From JAIBJN01 sp963775395 (GTDB lineage Bacteria; Actinomycetota; Thermoleophilia; Gaiellales; Gaiellaceae): a stretch of DNA of 64,000 bases. The stretch is taken from assembly GCA_963775395.1 (NCBI GenBank), contig CAVZIX010000015.1, forward strand, positions 37,706 through 101,705. The letters are read 5' to 3'. A program made the translations under genes and the position numbers. The notes under the pieces are model-generated. The model searched no databases. It saw only the letters and a list, made by a program, of their open reading frames with translations, and was not told the DNA's origin. This document shows positions 7,972 to 16,177 of this stretch, piece by piece. Every line of letters starts with the position of its first letter. Positions within the stretch are counted from its first letter, which is position 1.

Positions 7972-8931
7972 CTACTCGGCGCCGACGAGCGCGCGCGCGA
8001 AATCGGCGGGGTCGAACGGCTGGAGGTCGTCGAGCGTCTCGCCGACGCCGACGAGCTTCACCGGCAGGCCCAGCTCCTGGGTCACGGCCACGGCGACGCC
8101 GCCCTTGGCGGTGCCGTCGAGCTTCGTCAGGGCGACACCGGTCAGGCCGACCGCCTCGTCGAAGAGCTTCGCCTGCCGGAGGCCGTTCTGGCCGGTGGTG
8201 GCGTCGAGGACGAGGAGCGTCTCGTGGGGCGCGCCTTCCAGCTTGCCCGCGATCACGCGCCGCACCTTCGCCAGCTCCTCCATCAGGTTCGTCTGCGTGT
8301 GGAGGCGCCCCGCCGTGTCCACGACGACCACGTCGCGCCCACGCGCCTCGGCCGCGGAGATGGCGTCGAAGGCGACCGCGGCGGCGTCCGCCCCCCGCTG
8401 CGAGCCGACGAAGTCGGCGCCCGCGCGGCCGGCCCAGATCTCGAGCTGCTCCTCGGCCGCCGCGCGGAACGTATCCGCGGCCGCGAGAACGACCGACCGG
8501 CCCGACTCGCCGAGCCGGTGCGCCAGCTTCCCGATCGTCGTCGTCTTGCCCGTCCCGTTCACGCCGACGACGAGCAGGACGGTCGGCTGCCCGTCGAGCG
8601 CCAGCCGCTCCTGGCCCTCCACGGTGACCATGTCCGTCAGGACGTCCTCCAGGCCCTCCAGCAGGTCGGCTTCGCTCGCCGGCTCCCTCGCCTCCAGCTG
8701 CCTGACGATCTCGACCGTCGCCGGCACGCCGCAGTCCGCCGCGATCAGGGCCTCCTCGACCCGCTCCCAGGCCTCCTCGTCGCTGGGGTCGAAGAGGAGC
8801 TCGCGGGTCAGCGCCTGGCGGCTCGACGAGAGCGACTCGCGCAGCCGGCCGAACCAGCCTCTGCCCTTCTCCTCGTCGGCGGCGGGGGCGACCTCGTCGT
8901 CGCCCAGGAACTCCGCCCAGGTGCGCGTCAC
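7972..8931 (-). CDS. ftsY: Signal recognition particle receptor FtsY
   Basis: Membrane-associated SRP receptor GTPase. The 319-residue product has an acidic N-terminus (FLGDDEVAPAADEEK), the NG domain with GVNGTGKTTTIGKLAHRL, AAADTFRAAA, DTAGRLHTQTNLM and TKLDGTAKGG, and no transmembrane helix, as usual in actinobacteria. Its ATG overlaps the smc stop by 4 bp; smc-ftsY is a conserved pair. Confidence 0.96.
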   Translation of the reverse strand: MTRTWAEFLGDDEVAPAADEEKGRGWFGRLRESLSSSRQALTRELLFDPSDEEAWERVEEALIAADCGVPATVEIVRQLEAREPASEADLLEGLEDVLTDMVTVEGQERLALDGQPTVLLVVGVNGTGKTTTIGKLAHRLGESGRSVVLAAADTFRAAAEEQLEIWAGRAGADFVGSQRGADAAAVAFDAISAAEARGRDVVVVDTAGRLHTQTNLMEELAKVRRVIAGKLEGAPHETLLVLDATTGQNGLRQAKLFDEAVGLTGVALTKLDGTAKGGVAVAVTQELGLPVKLVGVGETLDDLQPFDPADFARALVGAE

Positions 8932-11096
8932 GCGCTGAGCGCCTGCGCTTCGGGCTCGCCGGCGAGGCGCTTCGACACGACCTGCGAGATCCCGTCAGCG
9001 CCCATCGTCACGCCGTAGAGGATATCCGCGGCCTCGATCGTCCTCTTCTGGTGGGTGACCACGATGAACTGGGCGCGGTCGGCGAAGCGGCGCAGCAGGT
9101 CGGTGAAACGGCTGATGTTCGCATCGTCGAGAGCCGCTTCGACCTCGTCCAGGAGGTAGAAGGGGCACGGGCGCGCGAGGAAGAGCGCGAACAGGAACGA
9201 GATGGCGCCCAGCGCCTTCTCGCCGCCCGAGAGAAGCGAGAGCCGCGTGACGCGCTTGCCCGCGGGCTGGAGCTCGATCTCGATTCCCGGCTCCTCGTCC
9301 TCGTCCCCCTCGACGCGGATGATGCGGCCGCTGCCGCCCGGGAACAGCGTCGCTGCGACCTCGTCGAAGTGACGCTCGACCTCGCCGAGCGTCTCCTCGA
9401 AGCGCCGCTCGACCGTCTCCGAGAGCTCGTCGCGAAGCGCTTCGAGCTCGGCGAGCGAACGCTCGAGGTCCTCGCGCTGCTCCGTCAGCTCCTCCAGCCG
9501 CGCCTTCTCGCGGGCGTGCTCCTCCGCGGCCAGCGGGTTGACCTGCCCGAGCGCCTCGCGACGGCGCTCGAGCCGCTCGAGCTGGGAGCGGAGCACGTCC
9601 GCCTCGTCATCCTCCAGAGCCTCGGCCTCGGCGTTCTCGGGAAGGCGCCGGAGCACCTCCTCCCGCTCCGTCTCGAGCCGCGCGCGCTCGATGCCGATCG
9701 CCGACACGCGCTCGGCGGCCTCGGCGGCGGCGCGGCGCAGCTCGGACTCCCAGCCACCGAGGCGGCGCAGCTCCTCGCCGAGCTCGCCCGCCCTGCTGCC
9801 GCCCGCGTCCACGCGCGCCCGCAGCGCCGGCTCGAGCCGGCCGGCGCCCTGCACGCAGGCGCCGAGGGCCTCGGCGGTGCGCTCCGCAATCCCGGCGAGC
9901 GCCAGCAGCCGATCCTCGCGCGACGTCTGCTCGGGCTCCGGGGCGGCCGCGGCTGCGTCGGCCGCGAACCAGCTCTCCCCGCCCGAGAGGGCGACGAGGG
10001 CGTCGCGGCGCTCGCGCTTCGCCTGCTCGAGGCGCGCGATCGCCTCCGCGAGCTCGACCTGCTCCGGCGCCCAGGCGCCCGCGGCCGCGAGAGCCCGCTC
10101 GTAGCTCGGCGGCTTGGGCGCCGCCCGCAGGCGGGGGCGCTCTGCGTCGGCCTGCAGGCTCGCCGCGGTCTCCTCCGCGCGTTCACGCCTGAGCTCGAGG
10201 CGCTCGACGGCGCTCCGCAATCGGTAGAGCGCCGCGGTCGCCTGCTCGTGCTTGCCGGCGGCCTCCGCCAGCCCGTCCTCGGCCTTTCGCCGCTCCTCGA
10301 GCACGCCTTCCAGTCGCTCGTCGTGGCGACGCCGGTCCTGCGTGGCCGAGGTCATCCGCTCGTCCACTTCGGCGAGCCGGCTCTCGATCCGCTCCAGCTC
10401 GGCCGCGGCAAGGCGCGTCTTCAGGGCCTCGATCTCGCCGGCGAGCTTCTCTGCGCGCTCGGCGGCGGTCGCCTGCAGCGCGAGGGGGCGCAGCCGCTTG
10501 CGCACCTCGTCCTCGAGATCGCGCGCCCGCTCCGTCTGCGTCTCGACCCGCGCGAGCTTCAGCTCCGCCCGGTGGCGCCGCCGCTTGAACTTCCCGAGGC
10601 CGGCGGCCTCTTCGACGAGCGCGCGCCGCTCGTGAGGCTTCGAGGCGAGGATCTCCTCGACGCGGCCCTGGCCGATGATGGAGTGCTTCTCTCCTGCGAG
10701 CCCGATGTCCGCGAGCAGCTCGACGACGTCGGTCCGGCGCACACGGGCCCGGTTGACGAGGTACTCGCCGTCGCCGCCGCGGTGCAGCCGGCGCACGACC
10801 GAGAGCTCCGCGACGTCGAGGGGCCCGTCGCCGGCCTCGTTGTCGAAGAGCAGCTCGACCTCGCACCAGTCGGCGGCAGGCTTGTTCTTCGTCCCCGCGT
10901 AGAGGACATCGTCCGGGCGCTCGGCGCGCAGCTCGGTCGGGCTCAGGCTTCCCGCGGCCCAGACGATGGCGTCGGCGACGTTCGACTTGCCGGACCCGTT
11001 CGGGCCGACAACGACGGCGACGCCCGGCTCGAGGCGCACCTCGACCGGGTCCGGGAATGACTTGAAGCCCCGAACTCTGACGGAACGGAGAAACAA
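8928..11096 (-). CDS. smc: Chromosome segregation protein SMC, unusually short
   Basis: SMC is the ATPase core of bacterial condensin. From a TTG start at 11096 the product is 722 residues. It has the N-terminal head (Walker A GPNGSGKS at 31-38, HSIIGQGRVEEIL), a coiled coil, and the C-terminal head with signature LSGGEKALGAISFL (about 622) and Walker B FYLLDEVEAALDD (about 648). Ordinary bacterial SMC proteins have about 1,150-1,190 residues; both arms are shortened here. I cannot find a canonical hinge: the middle (about 330-470) is Ala/Glu/Arg-rich with two breaks and only a vague PPSYERALAAA reminiscent of a hinge edge. The frame is uninterrupted. scpA and scpB lie elsewhere in the window. 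Confidence 0.88.
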   Translation of the reverse strand: MFLRSVRVRGFKSFPDPVEVRLEPGVAVVVGPNGSGKSNVADAIVWAAGSLSPTELRAERPDDVLYAGTKNKPAADWCEVELLFDNEAGDGPLDVAELSVVRRLHRGGDGEYLVNRARVRRTDVVELLADIGLAGEKHSIIGQGRVEEILASKPHERRALVEEAAGLGKFKRRRHRAELKLARVETQTERARDLEDEVRKRLRPLALQATAAERAEKLAGEIEALKTRLAAAELERIESRLAEVDERMTSATQDRRRHDERLEGVLEERRKAEDGLAEAAGKHEQATAALYRLRSAVERLELRRERAEETAASLQADAERPRLRAAPKPPSYERALAAAGAWAPEQVELAEAIARLEQAKRERRDALVALSGGESWFAADAAAAAPEPEQTSREDRLLALAGIAERTAEALGACVQGAGRLEPALRARVDAGGSRAGELGEELRRLGGWESELRRAAAEAAERVSAIGIERARLETEREEVLRRLPENAEAEALEDDEADVLRSQLERLERRREALGQVNPLAAEEHAREKARLEELTEQREDLERSLAELEALRDELSETVERRFEETLGEVERHFDEVAATLFPGGSGRIIRVEGDEDEEPGIEIELQPAGKRVTRLSLLSGGEKALGAISFLFALFLARPCPFYLLDEVEAALDDANISRFTDLLRRFADRAQFIVVTHQKRTIEAADILYGVTMGADGISQVVSKRLAGEPEAQALSA

Positions 11097-11137
11097 CGCG
11101 CCCGAAGTCTGACGATCCGGACGGACGGGGCGCCGGG

Positions 11138-11410
11138 TTAGGCGCCCGTGCGCAGCTCCAGGCAGCGCACCCCGCTCGGATCGAGCCAGACCCGCTCTTC
11201 GGCGTGCACGATCCGCAGGAGCACGGCGTCGCATCCGGGGCAACGGAAAACGGTCCCGGGTGCGTGGACGTAGACGCTGAGCGCACCCATCTCCCACACG
11301 GCGCCGCACGATGCGCACGTCGCGCGCACGATCGTCATCTCGGCGCCGAAGATCTCTCGCAGCTCGCCTGCGGCGGCGTTGCCGTCGAGCTTCAGGTCGG
11401 CGTTCTCCAT
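11138..11410 (-). CDS. DUF6510-like zinc-ribbon protein
   Basis: Protein of 90 residues starting MENADLKLDGNAAAGELREIF, with two CxxC pairs (CASCG about 32-36 and CPGCD about 57-61) that probably bind one zinc ion. It resembles the actinobacterial DUF6510 family, which lacks an assigned function. It begins 3 bp after the flavin reductase stop; together with the Moco oxidoreductase these genes form a tight three-gene unit, so it may assist that redox pair. The functional link is inferred from context only. Confidence 0.75.
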   Translation of the reverse strand: MENADLKLDGNAAAGELREIFGAEMTIVRATCASCGAVWEMGALSVYVHAPGTVFRCPGCDAVLLRIVHAEERVWLDPSGVRCLELRTGA

Positions 11411-11413
11411 CTC

Positions 11414-12166
11414 TTACCTCCCGGTCGGGCCGAAGCGCTCGGTGCGAACGCGGCCCGGCTCGTAGCCTAGGCCGACGAGGGCGTCGGCGGCCACCTCGAC
11501 GAAGCGCGTGGGCCCGCAGACGAACGCCGTCGCAGCCGGGTCGGGGCCTCCGAGCACCTCGGAGAGCATGTCGCCGTCGATGCGGCGGCCATAGCCCGTC
11601 CAGCCCGGCGGCTGTTCACGCGTCAGCGTGTACGTCAGACGCAGCTCACCGTCCTCGTGGGCGAGGCGGTCGAGCTCCTCCCGGTAGATCAGGTCGCCGT
11701 CGGTCCGCGCCGAGTAGAGGAGCGCCGCGGGCCCGGCGGAGCCCAACACCGCGCGGTGCCGCAGCATCGCCATCAACGGCACGATCCCCGAGCCACCGGC
11801 AACGAGGTGCAGCGGGGCGCCGTCGGCGCCGTCCCAGACGAAGTAGCCGCCGATCGGCCCGCGCAGCTCGATGCGGTCGCCGACGAGCAGCTCATCGACG
11901 AGAAACGGCGAGACCTCCCCGTCCTCGAGACGCTCGACGGTGAGCACGACGCGCTCGCCGTCCGCCGGAGCCGCGATCGAGTAGCTGCGCTGCGCCTGGT
12001 AGCCGTCCTCGGCGGTCAGCCGGACGTCCACGTGCTGGCCCGGTCGATGGCCCGACCAGCCGGGAACCGTGAGGACGAGGCTCTTGACGCGCGGGGTCTC
12101 GGGGACGAACTCGACGACCTCGGCGAGAAGCCAGGTCAGTCGCCCCAGTACCGCTGTTCCCGCCAC
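11414..12166 (-). CDS. Ferredoxin/flavodoxin reductase-type FAD-binding oxidoreductase
   Basis: FNR-family flavoprotein of about 250 residues that would move electrons between NAD(P)H and a partner. Visible are the FAD-binding barrel with RSYSIAAP (about residue 65), the flavin-phosphate region, VAGGSGIVPLMAMLRH of the nucleotide domain and the C-terminal FVCGPTRFVEVAADAL. No iron-sulfur domain follows. The GTG at 12166 gives 30-nt overlap with the Moco gene; a CTG at 12139 that overlaps its stop is another possible start. The neighbouring Moco protein is the likely redox partner. Confidence 0.87.
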   Translation of the reverse strand: MAGTAVLGRLTWLLAEVVEFVPETPRVKSLVLTVPGWSGHRPGQHVDVRLTAEDGYQAQRSYSIAAPADGERVVLTVERLEDGEVSPFLVDELLVGDRIELRGPIGGYFVWDGADGAPLHLVAGGSGIVPLMAMLRHRAVLGSAGPAALLYSARTDGDLIYREELDRLAHEDGELRLTYTLTREQPPGWTGYGRRIDGDMLSEVLGGPDPAATAFVCGPTRFVEVAADALVGLGYEPGRVRTERFGPTGR

Positions 12167-12744
12167 GGGTCGCCGTAGAGGTGGTAGCCGAGCGACTCCC
12201 AGAAGCCCGGCTCGTCGTCGTCCATCAGGCGCAGGCCGCGCACCCACTTCGCGCTCTTCCAGAAGTAGAGGTGCGGGACGAGGAGCCGGGCCGGACCGCC
12301 GTGCTCGGGGTCGAGCGGCTCGCCGTCGTAGCCATAGGCGATCCACGCCTTCCCGTCGGTCACGTCCTCGAGCGGCAGGTTCGTGGTGTAGCCGCCGTCC
12401 GAAAAGGCGGTGACGTACGCGGCGTCGGTCTCCACGTCGGCGAGCAGCGTGTCGACGGAGACGCCCTCCCAGGTCGTGTCCAGCTTCGACCACTTGGTGA
12501 CGCAGTGGATGTCGACCGTGACCGTCACGCTCGGCAGCGCCTGGAACTCGTCCCAGCTCCAGCGGGCCGCCTCCTCACCGGTCTCGGTGAGGATCGTGAA
12601 GGTCCACTCCTCGAGCGGCGTGTGCGGCGTCGGGCCCGCCGAGAGAACGGGGAAGTCGTCGGTGCGGTACTGGCCCGGCGGGATGCGCCCGCCGTCGTCG
12701 TCCGGGTCGCGGCGACCACGGAAGCCACGGGTGACGAAGGCCAC
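12136..12744 (-). CDS. Sulfite oxidase-like molybdopterin oxidoreductase
   Basis: Single-domain protein of 202 residues with the sulfite oxidase/YedY molybdopterin fold. The key feature is VDIHCVTKWSKLD, where the cysteine is the expected molybdenum ligand; GVSVDTLL and GPARLLVPHLYFWKSAKWV are further family motifs. No twin-arginine signal or transmembrane segment is present, so it is cytosolic, unlike periplasmic MsrP. It heads the unit with the flavin reductase and DUF6510 protein. The substrate cannot be inferred. Confidence 0.88.
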   Translation of the reverse strand: MAFVTRGFRGRRDPDDDGGRIPPGQYRTDDFPVLSAGPTPHTPLEEWTFTILTETGEEAARWSWDEFQALPSVTVTVDIHCVTKWSKLDTTWEGVSVDTLLADVETDAAYVTAFSDGGYTTNLPLEDVTDGKAWIAYGYDGEPLDPEHGGPARLLVPHLYFWKSAKWVRGLRLMDDDEPGFWESLGYHLYGDPWREQRYWGD

Positions 12745-12761
12745 GGCCGAACCGTACTCGG

Positions 12762-13400
12762 TCAGACGGCCGTGCGCTCGACCTCGCCGCCGCGCCCGAT
12801 GAGGATCTCGGACACGAGCTCGGGGCTGAAGAGGCCGTGCTCGACGACGCCCGGCGTCCCCGACAGCCGGGCGTCGAGCGCGGCGGGGTCGCCGACCGGC
12901 CCGAGGTAGTCGGCGATCAGCCCGCCGTCCGGGCTCGGCGGCACGTCGCGCAGCTCCGCCGGGCCGAGCCGGGCGAGCGTCGCGGCGGCGCCGTAGGCGA
13001 GGATCTCGACCGGGACCGGCGCCGAGATCGTCTCAACGACCTTGTCCGACGACGCGATGACGACGAAGCGCTCCGCGGCCGCCGCGACGACCTTCTCCCG
13101 CGTGTGCGCCGCCCCGCCTCCCTTGACGAGCCAGCCGTCGGGAGCGACCTGGTCGGCGCCGTCGACGGCGAGGTCGAGGCGCTCGAGCGCGTCGAAGGGC
13201 TCCACCGGCAGGCCGAGCTCGCGCGCCGCACTCTCGGTGCGCAGCGACGTGGCGACGCAGCGGATCGTCGGCCCTCGGCGCGCGAGCGCCGCCAGGAAGT
13301 GGTCGACGGTCGTGCCGGTGCCGAGGCCGACGTACATGCCGTCCTCGACCAGCGAAGCGGCAGCCTCGGCCGCGAGGCGCTTTTCGTCCTCGACGCTCAC
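12762..13400 (-). CDS. rpiA: Ribose-5-phosphate isomerase A
   Basis: Interconverts ribose-5-phosphate and ribulose-5-phosphate in the pentose phosphate pathway. The 212-residue product has GMYVGLGTGTTVDHFL (phosphate-binding loop), DLAVDGADQVAPDGWLVKGGGAAHTREK with the catalytic acid and lysine, and GLIADYLGPV. It starts with GTG at 13400, 26 bp from a divergent SDR gene, and runs 17 bp from the Moco gene. Confidence 0.95.
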   Translation of the reverse strand: MSVEDEKRLAAEAAASLVEDGMYVGLGTGTTVDHFLAALARRGPTIRCVATSLRTESAARELGLPVEPFDALERLDLAVDGADQVAPDGWLVKGGGAAHTREKVVAAAAERFVVIASSDKVVETISAPVPVEILAYGAAATLARLGPAELRDVPPSPDGGLIADYLGPVGDPAALDARLSGTPGVVEHGLFSPELVSEILIGRGGEVERTAV

Positions 13401-13426
13401 CCGATCAAGCGTAGGATCCGGGGAGG

Positions 13427-14200
13427 ATGTCCTCCGACGCCGAGCTCGCAGGGAAGGTCGCGCTCGTCACCGGCGGCGGCCGCGGGATCGGCCGCGGGAT
13501 CGCTATCGAGCTCACGAAGGCGGGCGCGCGCGTGGCCGTGTCCGCGCGGACGCGCGCCCAGGTCGAGGAGACGGCGGCCGAGACCGGTGGGATCGCAATC
13601 GAGGCGGACGTCTCGAAGCGGGAGGACGTCGAGCGGATGGTTGCCACGACCGAGGCGGAGCTCGGGCCGATCGACGTCCTCGTCAACAACGCGGGAATCG
13701 CGCTCTGGGAGGACAAGGGCTGGGAGCTCGAGCCCGAGGAGTGGTGGCACGTGCTCGAGGTCAACGTGCTCGGCGTCTACCTCGGCTGCCGGGCGGTGAT
13801 CCCCGGCATGATCGAGCGCGGCGGCGGCCGTATCGTCAACGTGGCAAGCGGCGCGGCCTATCTCCCCGGGAGCACGTCGACCGCGTACAGCGCGAGCAAG
13901 GCCGCCGTGCATCGCTTCAGCGAGACGCTCGCCAACCAGCTCGCCCGGTACGGCATCCCTGTCTTCTCCATCAGCCCCGGCCTCGTCCGGACGGATCTGA
14001 TCGGGGACAACTTCGGCGACGACGCGCCGTGGACGCCTCCCGAGCTCGCACCGAGGCTCGTGCTTGCGCTTGCTTCGGGCCGCCTGGACGCGCTCTCCGG
14101 CCGTTACCTGCATGCCGAGCACGACGACATCGACGACGTCGCCGCCCGCGCCGCCGAGATCGCCCAGCAGGACCTGAACGCCATCCGTCTCCGGCGCTGA
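13427..14200 (+). CDS. Short-chain dehydrogenase/reductase
   Basis: NAD(P)-dependent oxidoreductase of 257 residues. It has the cofactor motif TGGGRGIGRGIA (about 15-26), NNAG (about 88), the catalytic YSASK (about 149-153) and SPGLVRTDL. The substrate is unknown; the sequence is of the FabG-like classical SDR type. A GGGGAGG lies immediately before the ATG, with almost no spacing. The next gene, a sugar kinase, follows after 4 bp, so both are probably one transcript and may share a carbohydrate role. Confidence 0.9.
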   Translation: MSSDAELAGKVALVTGGGRGIGRGIAIELTKAGARVAVSARTRAQVEETAAETGGIAIEADVSKREDVERMVATTEAELGPIDVLVNNAGIALWEDKGWELEPEEWWHVLEVNVLGVYLGCRAVIPGMIERGGGRIVNVASGAAYLPGSTSTAYSASKAAVHRFSETLANQLARYGIPVFSISPGLVRTDLIGDNFGDDAPWTPPELAPRLVLALASGRLDALSGRYLHAEHDDIDDVAARAAEIAQQDLNAIRLRR

Positions 14201-14204
14201 GCCG

Positions 14205-15167
14205 GTGACGTCCTTCCGCGCCGGCGTCGACCTCGGAGCAACGAAGATCCAGGCCGTCGTGGTCGGCGACGACAACACCGTCCTCGGCGACGCCAAGACC
14301 GAGACCCCGACCACGGGCGGCCCTCCCGCCGTCACCGCCAAGATCGAAGGGGCCGTTCGCGAGGCGGCCGAGGCCGGGGGAGTCGCGGTCGAGACGCTAC
14401 GCGGCACCGGAGTCGGCTCGCCGGGCGCGGTCGACCGGGAGGCGGGCACGGTCGCCCACGCCCGCAACCTCCCCGACTGGGACGAGCCCTTTCCGCTCGC
14501 GGCGACTCTGGGGGATGCGCTCGGAACGACCGTCCGCGTCGAGAACGACGTCAAGGTCGCGGTCACGGCTGAGCTCGAGCTCGGCGCGGGCAGGCCGTAC
14601 GGGTCCTTTCTCGGCGTCTGGTGGGGAACGGGAGTCGGCGGCGGCCTCGTTCTCGACCGGCAGCTCTGGCGCGGTCGGGGCGCGGCCGGCGAGATCGGCC
14701 ACATCGTGATCGTGCGCGACGGCGCGCGGTGTCCGTGCGGGCGGCGCGGCTGCCTCGAGGCCTACGCCGGACGCGGGGCCATGGAGGCGCACGCGCGCAA
14801 GCTCGTCAAGGACGGCCACAAGACCCACCTGTTCGAGCTGATGGAAAAGAAGAAGCGCGACCGTCTGACGAGCGGGGTCTGGGCCGACGCGCTCGAGCGG
14901 GGGGACAAGATGGCGACGAAGCTCCTCGATCGCGCGGTCGCTGCCCTCGGGGCCGGCATCGGCTCGGCCGTCAACCTGCTCGACGTCGAAGCGGTGATCG
15001 TCGGCGGCGGGCTGGGAACGCGCCTGGGCGAGCCCTTCGTCGAGCGGATCGCGGAGGCCGCCCGGCCGCATCTCTTCGTCGACGAGCGCCCGCCCGAGAT
15101 GCTCCCGGCCGCGCTCGGCGACCTGGGCGGCGCGATCGGCGCCGCGCTCCTGGTCGAGAACGTCTAG
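14205..15167 (+). CDS. ROK family sugar kinase (glucokinase-like)
   Basis: Phosphorylates a hexose, most likely glucose, using ATP or another phosphate donor. The 320-residue product has the ROK ATP motif VDLGATKIQAVV, VENDVKVAV, GTGVGGGLV and GEIGHI, followed by the zinc-binding CPCGRRGCLEAYAGRGAMEA with three cysteines. Start GTG at 14205, 4 bp after the SDR. The TAG stop lies in a CTAG shared with the convergent rnc stop, leaving no room for a terminator between them. Confidence 0.9.
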   Translation: MTSFRAGVDLGATKIQAVVVGDDNTVLGDAKTETPTTGGPPAVTAKIEGAVREAAEAGGVAVETLRGTGVGSPGAVDREAGTVAHARNLPDWDEPFPLAATLGDALGTTVRVENDVKVAVTAELELGAGRPYGSFLGVWWGTGVGGGLVLDRQLWRGRGAAGEIGHIVIVRDGARCPCGRRGCLEAYAGRGAMEAHARKLVKDGHKTHLFELMEKKKRDRLTSGVWADALERGDKMATKLLDRAVAALGAGIGSAVNLLDVEAVIVGGGLGTRLGEPFVERIAEAARPHLFVDERPPEMLPAALGDLGGAIGAALLVENV

Positions 15168-15832
15168 GAGGCTTCGGGCGCCGCGTAGCGCTCGAGCGCC
15201 TCGCGTGCGGCGACCTGCTCGGCGGCCTTCTTCGAGGCGCCGTGCCCGGTGCCGACGGGCACGCCGTCGATGTTCGCGGCGCAGGTAAAGCGGCGGTCGT
15301 GCGGCGGGCCCTCGACCTCGAGGACCGTGTACGTGACCGCGAGGCCACGGCGGGCGAGCTCCTCCTGGAGCTCGGTCTTGTAGTCCACGTGGCCCTCGAG
15401 GGCGTACTCGACGCGCTCCTGGAAGGCCTCCACGATCGGGGTGCGTATCGCCTCGAACCCGTGCTCGAGGTAGAGCGCACCGAGGCAGGCCTCGACCAGA
15501 GCCGCGAGGACGTTGCGATTGGCGGCGAGCCGGAGCAGCTCGTCGCGGTCGACCTCGCCGGCGTGCCCGGCGAACAGCTCCCCGAGACCGAGCTGGCGCC
15601 CGACGATGGCGCAGCTGTGCCGCGAGACGACGTGCGCGCGGATCTTCGCCAGGGCCCCCTCCGCCTCGTCCGGGAAGCGCTCGTAGAGGTCCTCGGCGAT
15701 CGCAAGGCCGAGGACGCTGTCGCCGAGAAACTCGAGGCGCTCGTAGGAGTCCGCCCGGCGTCGCGCCCAGGAAGCGTGCGTGAAGGCGTGATGAAGGCGC
15801 TCGGGCGGTAGCGCCTCGATCAGGTCGAGCAG
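15164..15832 (-). CDS. rnc: Ribonuclease III
   Basis: Cleaves double-stranded RNA in rRNA and mRNA maturation. The 222-residue product contains the catalytic signature YERLEFLGDSVLGLAIAE (about 30-47), a second acidic pair in ALVEACLGALYLE and a C-terminal dsRNA-binding domain (about 148-222). No ATG, GTG or TTG exists in frame between the acpP end and the conserved region. A CTG at 15832 preceded by GGGGGG at about 8 nt is the best start. It closes an rpmF-plsX-acpP-rnc unit. Confidence 0.92.
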   Translation of the reverse strand: MLDLIEALPPERLHHAFTHASWARRRADSYERLEFLGDSVLGLAIAEDLYERFPDEAEGALAKIRAHVVSRHSCAIVGRQLGLGELFAGHAGEVDRDELLRLAANRNVLAALVEACLGALYLEHGFEAIRTPIVEAFQERVEYALEGHVDYKTELQEELARRGLAVTYTVLEVEGPPHDRRFTCAANIDGVPVGTGHGASKKAAEQVAAREALERYAAPEAS

Positions 15833-15851
15833 CGAGCCCCCCGGGGTCTCG

Positions 15852-16097
15852 CTACTGGTGCGACGAGATGTAGTCGACTGCCTGGCCCACGGTCTGGATC
15901 TGCTGAGCGTCTTCGTCAGAGATCTTGATTCCGAACTGGTCCTCGAGCTCCATGATGAGCTCGACGAGGTCGAGGGAGTCAGCGTCGAGATCTTCCTGGA
16001 ACGAGGCCTCTTCCGTGATCTCGCTCTCTTCGATCCCGAGCTGCTCGACAAGAACGTCCTTCACTCGCTCGGCGATCTCTTCGCGCGAAGCTGCCAT
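15852..16097 (-). CDS. acpP: Acyl carrier protein
   Basis: Carries growing acyl chains on a 4'-phosphopantetheine arm. The 81-residue acidic protein has the attachment motif DADSLDLVELIMELE, where the serine of DSL is modified, and ends with QTVGQAVDYI. ATG at 16097. It lies between plsX and rnc, the usual place in this gene neighbourhood. Confidence 0.97.
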   Translation of the reverse strand: MAASREEIAERVKDVLVEQLGIEESEITEEASFQEDLDADSLDLVELIMELEDQFGIKISDEDAQQIQTVGQAVDYISSHQ

Positions 16098-16177
16098 CTG
16101 GTTTTTCTCCCTGCCTTTCTCTGTCTCGGACACCCAGCGGGAACGGCGCAGGATGCTACCACGCATCGCGCGGCGGT

